Origin: Lachnospiraceae bacterium
Lineage (GTDB): Bacteria > Bacillota > Clostridia > Lachnospirales > Lachnospiraceae
DNA length: 64,000 nt
Reading direction: 5' to 3'
Assembly (NCBI GenBank): GCA_015057365.1
Contig: SVEN01000001.1
Coordinates: 77,382-141,381 of the forward strand
Under the pieces are notes generated by a model that was not told the DNA's origin, did no database searches, and was given only the letters and a program-made list of their open reading frames with translations. Numbering within the stretch: position 1 is the stretch's first letter; each line of letters begins with the position of its first letter. The position numbers and the translations under genes are program-made. Positions 8,317 to 15,857 of this stretch are shown here, one piece after another.

Positions 8317-8609
8317 CTATCTCAAAACAATTCTTAACAATTCCTCAAAACTATCTGCTACAGTACCCGCATAGGAGACATTTCTACTGTTTAGCAGAAT
8401 CTGCTTCATCCCAAGCTTCTTCGCCGCTTCTAAATTGTTCCGTCTATCATCTACATAAAAACAATCCTCCGGCCTTACCCCTAACTTTTCAGCAGTAAGC
8501 AAGAATCTTCCGCGCCAAGCTCCGGAAACGACTTCTGTACATAAAGCGCAAAGTCATCCCCTGTCTGCTTCACGATAACACCGTACATATCTAATAAAAT
8601 AGCTTTCAT
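8317..8609 (-). pseudogene. HAD-like hydrolase remnant (internal deletion plus frameshift)
   Basis: A frame from the ATG at 8609, with GGGAAGGAAC upstream, encodes the start of a HAD hydrolase (MKAILLDMYGVIVKQ, motif 1 DxYG) but stops at 8481 after 42 residues. A different frame ending at 8317 encodes the C-terminal part (LTAEKLGVRPEDCFYVDDRR, motif 4). A family member needs about 200 residues; the ~120 residues between the motifs are missing. The simplest reading is an internal deletion that also shifted the frame. The remnant is unlikely to be functional. Confidence 0.8.
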
Positions 8610-8626
8610 CATTTATTGTTCCTTCC

Positions 8627-9217
8627 CTACATTTCAAAAACTTTCTCATTCGCATGGGCATAACAAATCCTTTTTGGCTGAAAGCTTAATATCCTCTCCC
8701 AATCCTTTGCCAGCTTCTCATTTTCCTCATACGCCCCCAGATACTCCATTGGCTCTAAATCTCCTACAAAGCACGTTCCGTCATCCAGTATAAGCGTTAC
8801 GCTGTCTTCGCTGTGGCTGGTTGTGGAAATAATTTCTCCATCAATACCAAGCGTCCTAAGAAACACCCTGCTTCCCTCACAAGTAATCACCGTCGCCTCT
8901 TCTTTTTGAATCGATTCAACCTCTGTACGCTTCTCCCTTGCAAATATCTCATCCGAAAATCCCACATACTCCCTCTGCGCATCCACCAGCAGAAGTTTCA
9001 CTCCCTGCTTCATTAGTTCACTGACAAGCCCTATATGATCCGGATGATAATGGGTTGCCAAAATATAGGTAATATCCTTCAGGCTGATGTTCTGTCGCTT
9101 GATTTCTTTGTAGAATAACGACAGTGTCCCGGCATAGTCCGTATCCACAAGAAGATTCCCGGCGGTTCCGCGGATGAAAAATGTATTGGTATTACCGTAT
9201 TTTAACCTGCTTACCAA
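8627..9217 (-). CDS. metallo-beta-lactamase-fold hydrolase
   Basis: A 196-residue MBL-fold enzyme. The metal ligands are in THYHPDHIG, then TTSHSEDSVTLIL, the Asp of FVGDLEP, and a C-terminal YAHANE. The preferred start is a TTG at 9217 because GGAGG is correctly spaced there and because the protein then opens with SRLKYGNTNTFFI, the usual first strand of this family; a longer TTG-started version to 9244 would overlap the Nudix gene. The family includes glyoxalase II-like and lactonase-like enzymes, and the substrate cannot be told. It is followed by a decayed HAD gene and preceded closely by the Nudix gene. Confidence 0.88.
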   Translation of the reverse strand: MVSRLKYGNTNTFFIRGTAGNLLVDTDYAGTLSLFYKEIKRQNISLKDITYILATHYHPDHIGLVSELMKQGVKLLLVDAQREYVGFSDEIFAREKRTEVESIQKEEATVITCEGSRVFLRTLGIDGEIISTTSHSEDSVTLILDDGTCFVGDLEPMEYLGAYEENEKLAKDWERILSFQPKRICYAHANEKVFEM

Positions 9218-9234
9218 AACAACACCTCCGCCAG

Positions 9235-9699
9235 TTACAAACAATACAACGAATACGCCCCGTGCTTCGTACTACCGTTATATTCTTCCTTGTGAAGCCC
9301 GGCTTCCTGTTTCACTGCACTTTCAATGAGCTTCTTTGTAAGCTCCGGAACATCCTCCCGTGTCAATGCTTCTTCCACATCTACCCACAGCACTTCACTG
9401 TTTTCCTCATGATCGGAAGTTGCTTCGCCGGACACATATTCCGCACGGAACGCAATGTACCAATCGTGCATATTAAACCGGATTCCGATAATATCTAACG
9501 GTTTTACCGTCACTTTTGTCTCTTCCATATACTCCCGAATCAGGGCCTGCTGCGGTGTTTCGCCTTCATTCACATAACCGCCCGGTACAATGAGAAGACC
9601 CGCACCACCGCCGTAAGTATGACGAGCCAGCAATACCTTATTCTCCTTAATCACAACGCCCGTTACGCTTTGTCCCCAGTTGGTCGTTCCGTTTTCCAT
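9235..9699 (-). CDS. Nudix-family hydrolase
   Basis: A 154-residue Nudix protein. The Nudix box runs GGYVNEGETPQQALI then REYMEET, matching G-x5-E-x7-R-E-U-x-E-E; the usual Gly after the acidic pair is Lys here. GAGGAAAGCAGG before the ATG sets the start. It should cleave a nucleoside diphosphate-linked substrate with Mg2+. A short gap separates it from the MBL-fold gene, so the two are probably co-transcribed. The C-terminal 20 residues extend past the core fold and show no motif. Confidence 0.9.
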   Translation of the reverse strand: MENGTTNWGQSVTGVVIKENKVLLARHTYGGGAGLLIVPGGYVNEGETPQQALIREYMEETKVTVKPLDIIGIRFNMHDWYIAFRAEYVSGEATSDHEENSEVLWVDVEEALTREDVPELTKKLIESAVKQEAGLHKEEYNGSTKHGAYSLYCL

Positions 9700-9789
9700 C
9701 CTGCTTTCCTCCGAACTTCCCTCTCAGTCTTCTTGCCTCACATAAAACGAATACACACATATACTAACTTTGCCGTATGCAAACTCGTT

Positions 9790-10485
9790 CTATATAAACT
9801 TTGGCTCGTCAAATATCACTCCGTTTTCCAAAAGGTGATCAAGGAACAGCTTATAATAGCCCGGTAACATTTCTTCCGTCTCATCATGAGCGTGCAAAAG
9901 AAGAATGTGCGCATTGCCCTCACCGAACAAAGCCGCTCCGAATCTCGGATTCATATCATGCATCCGCGCCCATACATTTTCCTTTGTAAAACCGGAATCT
10001 GGTCGGATAGCATACTCCGCAAAGTCAAAACTCCAGAGCGTATCGATATCAACATGCAGATTGTTTGCCTTCCACCATGGATAGGTGAGCTTGGAATCAT
10101 CCAGCTTATGAAAATGATTTTCTTTTAAATATTGCTGTAATATCGGTCTGCCGATTCCTCCCTTATCTCCGTAAGGAAAGCGGAACGGTCTCACGGTACG
10201 CTTCACACCGCAATCTGCATATAACTCATCAAGAACGTTCTCACACTTTACAATCTCCTCTAAACATTCCGGTATGGAAAGCTTGGAAAATTGCGGATGG
10301 GAATAGCTGTGATTTCCCACAATCATCCCATGCTTTACAGCATACATTGCCTCTTCGTAATGATTTTCTACATTCTGTCCCGTCGCGAAAAGAACTGCCT
10401 TAATCCCTTTCTCATTTAAATAATCCACAATTGCCGGGGTGTTCTTTGACGCAACGTCGTCAATCGTTAAAATTGCATGATTCAT
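9790..10485 (-). CDS. polysaccharide deacetylase (NodB-homology) family protein
   Basis: A 231-residue cytoplasmic-looking protein without signal peptide. The CE4 motifs are LTIDDVA (catalytic and metal Asp), GNHSYSHP (the H-x3-H metal pair), RPFRFPYGDKGG and LLLHAHDET near the C-terminus. The ATG at 10485, with AAAAGGAGAAAACAT, is preferred to an upstream start that would add 68 non-conserved residues. CE4 enzymes remove N- or O-acetyl groups from peptidoglycan, chitin or xylan. Lack of a signal makes a cytoplasmic substrate more likely here. Confidence 0.87.
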   Translation of the reverse strand: MNHAILTIDDVASKNTPAIVDYLNEKGIKAVLFATGQNVENHYEEAMYAVKHGMIVGNHSYSHPQFSKLSIPECLEEIVKCENVLDELYADCGVKRTVRPFRFPYGDKGGIGRPILQQYLKENHFHKLDDSKLTYPWWKANNLHVDIDTLWSFDFAEYAIRPDSGFTKENVWARMHDMNPRFGAALFGEGNAHILLLHAHDETEEMLPGYYKLFLDHLLENGVIFDEPKFI

Positions 10486-10650
10486 ATGTTTTCTCCTTTT
10501 CGTTATAAAATTATAATCGGATACCGGGTCTCCGGTGGTCCGTGGATTGTTTTTTCTCATACCGATACTATACACATATACATTCAATATTCTACCATTA
10601 CGCCATTTCAAAGTCAATGTTTGCGCGGAAACCAAGAACACTTCCACATC

Positions 10651-10686
10651 AAAAAACACCCGCCTATAATTTCTTACATGCGGGTG
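10651..10686 (-). terminator. rho-independent terminator
   Basis: CACCCGC and GCGGGTG form a 7-bp stem followed on the minus strand by TTTTTT. It lies nine bases after the DUF3800-like remnant. Confidence 0.85.
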
Positions 10687-10694
10687 CAACTTTT

Positions 10695-10983
10695 CTATAC
10701 TCTTTTCTTCACTATATTCTTATAAATGTTTTTCTTAAAATCAGACTTTGAATGAAAAAATTCTGCCTCAGACTTCGTTAAGACTACTTTCTGTGCAATC
10801 GCCTCCACTGTACAAATCAAATCCGCTACTTGTGACAACTTATATTGATTGTTCTCAATTTTTCTGAATTCCACACAGGAGAACATCGTATGAAATACAG
10901 AAAGCAATATTTGTGCCAGTTCAATCTGTCCATAAACAAAACGGCGGGGTAAATCCCCGCCAGCCGGTGGACCTGGACCTTAC
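10695..10983 (-). pseudogene. 3' remnant of a DUF3800-type gene
   Basis: The minus strand is open from a TAA at about 10986 to the stop at 10695 but has no plausible start with a ribosome site. The translated tail reads VYGQIELAQILLSVFHTMF, VEFRKIENNQYKLSQVADL and ICTVEAIAQ, ending in a Lys-rich DFKKNIYKNIVKK. This is the pattern I associate with the C-terminus of DUF3800 proteins (RNase H-like fold), where Q-x-ADL is a conserved late motif. The N-terminal ~150 residues with the YIDESG-type motif are absent. A GC-rich hairpin (GGCGGGG...CCCCGCC, 10943-10961) lies near the break. The gene is probably truncated; a small stand-alone peptide is less likely. Confidence 0.5.
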
Positions 10984-11094
10984 GGTCAGCCCAAAGCAAA
11001 AATGCACATTGTGCAACAGATTCATATCTGTAATATTAGTATATGTCAGTTTCTCAAAAATGTCAACTATCTTTTTTAAACCTTTCTCTTCCTC

Positions 11095-12297
11095 CTACCT
11101 TCCCCCTACCTGATACTTCAAATATGCCCGTCTGCCGATAAGCACAAATATACCTATCAGTAGCGTATACAAAATCGGTGCCGCCTGCTGCATGGTCAAA
11201 TAACCTCCCGGAACAGGTACCAGACGATACTCCCACACGCCCCATATGGCCACCACGTTAATTGGATTCAGGTCAAAGATTTGACTCAACACCCGGTATT
11301 CATAAGGAATCATTACCAGCATCGGCAGAAGCACTAACACCCCGATGACCGCTACCACCGCCACTGTGCTGTTACGGAACAGCTCGGAACAGCACAAAAT
11401 GATAGCGGAATACAACAATGCCGCAATGAATGTCAATACATAGCTATACAACATTGCCTCACCAAAGGTCATCTGCACCGTACTGGCCGGCGCAACCAAC
11501 TGAATCGGTGCCTGTAGCCCATCTGTTCCGAAAAGCAAAAGCTGCGGAACCGCCGATATCAGCAAAACAAAACCGGCACTCACCATGGTAAACACCATCC
11601 CCGCAGTAAGCTTGGCCCAATACAGCACCTTTCTTCCGTTACGACTGCACAATACCAATTGGTCGGTCTTTTTCTGATGTTCGTCCGCAAACAGATTTGC
11701 CAGACAAACCGCCAGCATGATAGCAATCAGTACAAGCGCAGTATATGCCATGGCCCAGGCTGAATAAGGGCCTGCATAAAAATCATAGGTCCACGGAACG
11801 GAATCCTCCTTTGCAAGAACTTCACGCCAGTAGTCCTTTTCCCCTTCCGTAAGGTATTGTTCCTTCATCCCGTACTCGATTCGCATTCTTCTGCCGGTGT
11901 AAATCAGATCCTCATCCTCCGCAACTCCCATTGCCTCCTTTGCCCCTTCCAGAGTTCCTGAGCTTAAGGCTTCCCATAGTATTACATTTCTACCTATCTC
12001 ATTATACAAATCCTTGTACGGCTGAAATGCACTTTCGCTTGTTGCCATAGCGGTAAACATCTCTTCCAACAATGCGTCATCTACGGTTCTTCCGATGATT
12101 CCCTTTTGATTCTCCTTTTCCTGACGCTTTGCCTCATACTGGGTGGCACGTACACCATCAATATCCTGTGGTACGGTTACCTCGATAACCGCGTATGCCG
12201 CCATGACGAGAAATACCAACCCGAACGCAATCCAGGTCATCTTCCGACTCAATATTTTCTTTAGTTCAAAACGGACTAAGGTTCGAAAATTTTTCAT
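11095..12297 (-). CDS. ABC transporter permease (ABC-2 type)
   Basis: A 400-residue membrane protein. Helix 1 (MTWIAFGLVFLVMAAYAVI) follows a basic N-terminus. A ~140-residue extracytoplasmic loop comes next, then five or six helices (AMAYTALVLIAIMLAVCLA, GMVFTMVSAGFVLLISAVPQ, YVLTFIAALLYSAIILCC, VAVVAVIGVLVLLPMLVMI, ILYTLLIGIFVLIGRRAYL). Its ATG overlaps the ATPase stop as ATGA. With the ATPase and the membrane protein upstream it forms an exporter of unknown substrate. The leading gene of the operon is an ECF sigma factor, so the exporter is probably a target of that regulator. Confidence 0.88.
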   Translation of the reverse strand: MKNFRTLVRFELKKILSRKMTWIAFGLVFLVMAAYAVIEVTVPQDIDGVRATQYEAKRQEKENQKGIIGRTVDDALLEEMFTAMATSESAFQPYKDLYNEIGRNVILWEALSSGTLEGAKEAMGVAEDEDLIYTGRRMRIEYGMKEQYLTEGEKDYWREVLAKEDSVPWTYDFYAGPYSAWAMAYTALVLIAIMLAVCLANLFADEHQKKTDQLVLCSRNGRKVLYWAKLTAGMVFTMVSAGFVLLISAVPQLLLFGTDGLQAPIQLVAPASTVQMTFGEAMLYSYVLTFIAALLYSAIILCCSELFRNSTVAVVAVIGVLVLLPMLVMIPYEYRVLSQIFDLNPINVVAIWGVWEYRLVPVPGGYLTMQQAAPILYTLLIGIFVLIGRRAYLKYQVGGR

Positions 12298-13001
12298 AAC
12301 GACTCCCCTTCCTCCTCAAATTGTGATAAATAAAACTTCTCCAAATCACCGTTGTCTTCTTCCCACTTATTCTGATAGATCAATTGTCCGTCCTTCATCA
12401 TAAGCACCTCGTCCGCAATGTGCTCAATGTCCGACACAATATGCGTAGACAACAGTACAATACTATCCTTTCCGATTTCCGCCATCAGGTTACGAAAGCG
12501 AACCCGCTCCTTCGGGTCAAGACCTGCGGTAGGTTCATCCACAATCAGCACTTCCGGATTGTTTAACAGCGCTTGGGCAATGCCGATACGCTGCTTCATG
12601 CCGCCGGAATAGGTCTTAATCTTCTTTTTTGCCACATCTTCCATTGCCACCAGCTTTAACAGTTCCGCAGACTTTCTCTTTGCCTGTTCCTTGGAAAGCC
12701 CCTTTAGAGCTGCCATATACATCAGAAAATCAAGTCCGCTAAACTCCGGATAGTACCCGAAGTCCTGCGGCAGATACCCAAGCCTCGCCCGATAGTTTTC
12801 CTCGCTCACATCCACCCCGTCCAAAATGATAGTTCCTTCCGTGGGCTTTAAAATGCCGCAAATCATCCGCATCAGCGTCGTTTTCCCTGCACCGTTGGCT
12901 CCCAACAGACCGTATACGCCTTTATGAAGCTTCAGGGAAATGCGGTCCACCGCTATTTTATTCTGATACCGTTTTGTTACCCTGTCTATGATTAGTTCCA
13001 T
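12294..13001 (-). CDS. ABC transporter ATP-binding protein
   Basis: A 235-residue ATPase. Walker A is GANGAGKTT, the signature is YSGGMKQRIGIAQALL, Walker B is VLIVDEPTAGLDP, and the switch His is in LLSTHIVSDIE. The ATG at 13001, with GGAGGAATTAGC, is chosen; the frame stays open to 13547, but that extension lies opposite to the coding of the upstream membrane protein gene. It overlaps the upstream gene by ten bases and the permease downstream by four. It powers the permease at 11095-12297. Confidence 0.95.
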   Translation of the reverse strand: MELIIDRVTKRYQNKIAVDRISLKLHKGVYGLLGANGAGKTTLMRMICGILKPTEGTIILDGVDVSEENYRARLGYLPQDFGYYPEFSGLDFLMYMAALKGLSKEQAKRKSAELLKLVAMEDVAKKKIKTYSGGMKQRIGIAQALLNNPEVLIVDEPTAGLDPKERVRFRNLMAEIGKDSIVLLSTHIVSDIEHIADEVLMMKDGQLIYQNKWEEDNGDLEKFYLSQFEEEGESL

Positions 13002-13696
13002 GCTAATTCCTCCAAATGATTCATTGTCTTTCCGTATTCCCTCATCAGTACCGCTATCAAAACCACCGCTGCCAACAGCCACCATACGACGCTCTCCGCG
13101 CCGAACCATGCCGGCAAATATGACCGAAGTATCGGGCCCAGCACACATACACCGCCGCTGATACATCCACAAACGTACATGTTCTCTCTGCCCGGCAGGC
13201 GACGTACCACGATGAGCCCCAGCACCGCTGTCAAAAGATACGGAACCAGAATATACACACCGCTTGTGAAAAACTTTGTCCCTAATACAATCGCCGCCGG
13301 AATAAGTCCCAGAAGCTGCGCCGCTCCCAGCATACTCATTCTGGCAAACAGTACCGTCCGCAGGGAAAACCGGGAGGTCATTTCCAGCTCCGCCATACCG
13401 TAGGCGGCGGATCTGGCAAACTCTAAGATAAGCAACAGTGCCCCGAACGGCATCACTGCCGACAGCACCCAGATACATTCCTGCTCCGTATACTGCGCAA
13501 GCCAAACCACCGAACCGAACAGCAGAAAGGAAACTGCCCATACCCACTTTCTGATAAAAGCCGCCTGGGAAAACAACAAAGTCCCAATACCAGCTTTCTG
13601 CCGCGGAAGAGTCCGTAAAAAGGCTCTTTTTCTCTTCGGTTCCGGTGCCGCAAACACTTGCTTTAACATCTCTTTTTCCTGTTTTTTGATACTCAT
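12992..13696 (-). CDS. membrane protein of the sigma-factor/ABC operon
   Basis: A 234-residue protein with a basic ~45-residue cytoplasmic N-terminus and six hydrophobic segments (WVWAVSFLLFGSVVWLA, WVLSAVMPFGALLLILEFA, LGAAQLLGLIPAAIVLG, YILVPYLLTAVLGLIVV, CISGGVCVLGPIL and VVWWLLAAVVLIAVLM). No known motif stands out. It overlaps the ECF sigma factor gene upstream by four bases and the ATPase gene downstream by ten. It could be the anti-sigma factor that holds the sigma factor at the membrane, with the N-terminal segment as the binding domain, or a third transporter subunit. Confidence 0.75.
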   Translation of the reverse strand: MSIKKQEKEMLKQVFAAPEPKRKRAFLRTLPRQKAGIGTLLFSQAAFIRKWVWAVSFLLFGSVVWLAQYTEQECIWVLSAVMPFGALLLILEFARSAAYGMAELEMTSRFSLRTVLFARMSMLGAAQLLGLIPAAIVLGTKFFTSGVYILVPYLLTAVLGLIVVRRLPGRENMYVCGCISGGVCVLGPILRSYLPAWFGAESVVWWLLAAVVLIAVLMREYGKTMNHLEELAWN

Positions 13697-14148
13697 AGGC
13701 CCGCTCCTTTCTCCTGCAAAGTTTCTCTCAGTTTCTTTAACACTTGTTTCAACTGTCTGTTGACCGCAAACCTGGAACAGGCCCGCAGCTCACAGATTAC
13801 CTTTACCGGCACCTCGTTGACATACCGAAGTAGCACCAACTCCCGTTCCTCGGTCGTAAGCGCCTCCATAGCCTGCTTCATAACCATGCTTTCAATCACA
13901 CGCGCCTCCGGACCGTCTTCCGATACTTCCTTCGGAAGCTCTTCCGTAACCCGTTTGCGGGATTCGTCAATACACAGATTTCTCGCAATCGTGTATAGGT
14001 AGTTCAACTCCCTGCCACGTTCCTTATAGGTACTGTTTTCTAAAAAACGTAGGAAGGTCTCCTGGGTCACATCTTCCGCTACCGTTTGGTTCTGTATTTT
14101 AAAATAGCAATAGCGGTAGATTTTATCGTATTGCGCTTCGTAATCCAT
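13693..14148 (-). CDS. ECF-type RNA polymerase sigma factor
   Basis: A 151-residue sigma-70 family protein of the ECF class. Region 2 is visible as YRYCYFKIQNQTVAEDVTQETFLRFL and YTIARNLCIDESRK; region 4 as ALTTEERELVLLRYVNEVPVKVICE followed by the HTH ending in VNRQLKQVLKKL. AGGAGGGGCTCC before the ATG at 14148 sets the start. It leads an operon with a six-helix membrane protein, an ABC ATPase and an ABC permease, which suggests control of an envelope stress or export response by the membrane protein. Confidence 0.92.
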   Translation of the reverse strand: MDYEAQYDKIYRYCYFKIQNQTVAEDVTQETFLRFLENSTYKERGRELNYLYTIARNLCIDESRKRVTEELPKEVSEDGPEARVIESMVMKQAMEALTTEERELVLLRYVNEVPVKVICELRACSRFAVNRQLKQVLKKLRETLQEKGAGL

Positions 14149-14212
14149 GGAGCCCCTCCTTTCTTTTGCAATCGGAAAATTCGTCGACGTTTTTCCTTTC
14201 ATAGTGATTAAC

Positions 14213-14240
14213 GAAAAACTCCCCCGCGATGTGCGGGGGA
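14213..14240 (-). terminator. rho-independent terminator after the GGADGPT small-protein gene
   Basis: CCCCCGC and GCGGGGG form a strong 7-bp stem with a 5-base loop; the minus strand continues AGTTTTTCG. Confidence 0.85.
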
Positions 14241-14269
14241 AAAGAAAATTTTTTAAATTATTTACACTT

Positions 14270-14524
14270 TTATTTCTTGCTCTTAATCAGTCCCCATATA
14301 CCAACAGCAATCAAAAGAACTCCTATCACACTTTCAATAATCACACCACCTGCTCCGAAGGTCCCCACAACAAAAACCGCAGTAGGACCATCCGCGCCTC
14401 CGATGATGCCTACAGAACCGGACGGCTGTGATGACAGTATCGCCCCAATAATCATAGGCGCTATCACGCTTAATAAGAGCAATCCTCCTGCAACAATGGA
14501 AATAATGGATAATACTTTTTTCAT
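14270..14524 (-). CDS. 84-residue membrane protein with a Na+-decarboxylase beta-like GGADGPT motif
   Basis: A small protein with two membrane helices (VLSIISIVAGGLLLLSVIAPMI and VIIESVIGVLLIAVGIWGLI). Between them is SVGIIGGADGPTAVFV. GGADGPT is the signature of the membrane beta subunit of Na+-pumping decarboxylases (OadB, MmdB, GcdB), where the Asp contributes to the ion path; a full beta subunit has about 380 residues. Here only the motif and one helix on each side remain. GTAGGAGGATACGG before the ATG at 14524 sets the start. It is the last gene of a run of small genes, and its function is unknown. Confidence 0.75.
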   Translation of the reverse strand: MKKVLSIISIVAGGLLLLSVIAPMIIGAILSSQPSGSVGIIGGADGPTAVFVVGTFGAGGVIIESVIGVLLIAVGIWGLIKSKK

Positions 14525-14535
14525 TCCGTATCCTC

Positions 14536-14796
14536 CTACAAAATACAAACATTCTCATACAGTCTCTTATCAAAAATATCCTGTACCGTCTTATCATCTA
14601 CCATGTACTCAACCACTTTTTTCACAAGTAACTCGAAATTTTCAAACTCACAAACCTCTACCTGCTCCACACCGTCATAGAACCACCAACGCCCTGTGTG
14701 ATTGGTAATGGCGCATTCCCGGTCTTTATATACAAACTCAATCTCACGACCATGCATAAGAAAGTCTGCTATATCGCTAAATACGTATTCTTTCAT
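14536..14796 (-). CDS. small soluble protein of unknown function
   Basis: An 86-residue acidic protein rich in aromatic residues (TGRWWFYDG). GGAGGGG lies well placed before the ATG at 14796. It is not recognised. The start of the next small gene is 11 bases after its stop and the preceding gene ends 14 bases before it, so it belongs to the same short operon. Confidence 0.6.
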   Translation of the reverse strand: MKEYVFSDIADFLMHGREIEFVYKDRECAITNHTGRWWFYDGVEQVEVCEFENFELLVKKVVEYMVDDKTVQDIFDKRLYENVCIL

Positions 14797-14810
14797 TTCA
14801 TCCCCTCCCA

Positions 14811-15266
14811 CTACCGGGTTATCTTCAAGCAATAAAACGACGTTCTGCTCGGTAGCTGTTTATCCGGACCGTTCCATATCTCAGCACTGTCCAATTCATA
14901 AATATCACGAATCGTCAGCTCGCCGATAGAAGTCGTCCGCTTCTTAAACACCGGGCTTTCCTCATATTCGTAATAATCCATCAGCCAAACATGCCAAAAT
15001 TCTATGGACTCTGCCTTTTCAATGGCATCCCTCATATAATCCAGTATCTGCTCCGCCCGACCGTCCGTATAATTCCATTCCAAAGATACACCATACTTCT
15101 TATCGCTATAATCCTGCACATCCGGGAATCGGCGCAAATAGAAATTATCATCGGCGCCGCCGTCATCGATGATGCCGTTATCAATATCGATATGTATCGG
15201 ATACTCTTTTGACGGTGCCACTTCCTGTAACGGTATATCCGCTGCTATAAATGTACAAACGCTCAT
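14811..15266 (-). CDS. conserved hypothetical protein
   Basis: A 151-residue soluble protein beginning MSVCTFIAADIPLQEVAPS and containing IEFWHVWLMDYYEYEE and ending FYCLKITR. I recognise the pattern as a recurring uncharacterised clostridial protein but know no function. Its ATG overlaps the upstream stop as TAATG. Its second half (amphipathic helix, aromatic strand, then an I-x-x-LT segment) resembles the upstream 161-residue protein in layout, so the two may be distant relatives. Confidence 0.65.
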   Translation of the reverse strand: MSVCTFIAADIPLQEVAPSKEYPIHIDIDNGIIDDGGADDNFYLRRFPDVQDYSDKKYGVSLEWNYTDGRAEQILDYMRDAIEKAESIEFWHVWLMDYYEYEESPVFKKRTTSIGELTIRDIYELDSAEIWNGPDKQLPSRTSFYCLKITR

Positions 15267-15751
15267 TATCTTTTCTCCTCTACATATAGTTCTGCTCCGT
15301 AATGACTGCTCTGAAATCCGGAATCTAAGAAAACATTAAAGAACGGTGTCATCTTGTTCTCCAGTTCGATATCCTGCGGTTTTGGCATCGTCAGGAGCAT
15401 AGCAGCGAATTCCGGTGTTACCTCCCCGGTGACAATCTTTCCGTAGGTCCAATCGCTTTCCTTTAACGTTCCGTATCGCAATGCCACATCAATCCATTCG
15501 TCCTCTCCGTTCCAGCAGTGAATCTCAAAGGTTTTCGCGGTCTTTAATGCTTCCTTAAGCAACGCCAGCCATTTTGAATTATCCTTTTCGGTTCTGTCAA
15601 AATAAATCGGGTATACTCCTGTCTCGCAGGCAGGTTCCTCACTTACCTCCAGTTCACTTAATTGCACGGTCGATAGTTTTTCTAACATCTTCCCTACTAC
15701 AGTTTCTATATCCTTCTCATCATTCTCCCAATCTTTTTCTAAGTCACCCAT
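15266..15751 (-). CDS. hypothetical protein
   Basis: A 161-residue acidic soluble protein with no known motif. Visible segments are an acidic helical N-terminus, VYPIYFDRTEKD, FEIHCWNGEDEWIDVAL and TPFFNVFLDSGFQSSHYG. GGGAGGTAACT before the ATG sets the start. Its start overlaps the end of the small zinc-ribbon frame and its stop overlaps the next start, so translation is coupled through this group. Confidence 0.6.
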   Translation of the reverse strand: MGDLEKDWENDEKDIETVVGKMLEKLSTVQLSELEVSEEPACETGVYPIYFDRTEKDNSKWLALLKEALKTAKTFEIHCWNGEDEWIDVALRYGTLKESDWTYGKIVTGEVTPEFAAMLLTMPKPQDIELENKMTPFFNVFLDSGFQSSHYGAELYVEEKR

Positions 15752-15851
15752 AGTTACCTCCCTCTCCTAATTTTATCTCCTTACCACAACGCGGACAATA
15801 TTTACCAAGGAATGCTTTCTGCTTTCCACAGTGCGGACAGCCAAATTGCAA
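15744..15851 (-). CDS. 35-residue zinc-ribbon peptide in frame behind the phosphoesterase stop
   Basis: The 36 codons from a TTG at 15851 encode FGCPHCGKQKAFLG and KYCPRCGKEIKLGEG: two CPxCG knuckles nine residues apart, a standard zinc ribbon. The frame is the same as that of the metallophosphoesterase, whose TGA is only two codons upstream. There is no good ribosome site for the TTG. It may be a small separate protein, a C-terminal domain reached by read-through, or a domain cut off by a recent stop mutation. It overlaps the next ATG by eight bases. Confidence 0.5.
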   Translation of the reverse strand: MQFGCPHCGKQKAFLGKYCPRCGKEIKLGEGGNYG

Positions 15852-15857
15852 TCTTCT

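Noticed and set aside
13002-13547. N-terminal extension of the ABC ATPase frame
   Set aside because: It is Cys/Arg/Gly-rich, overlaps the membrane protein gene in another frame, and the ATG at 13001 has GGAGG and the normal ATPase start.
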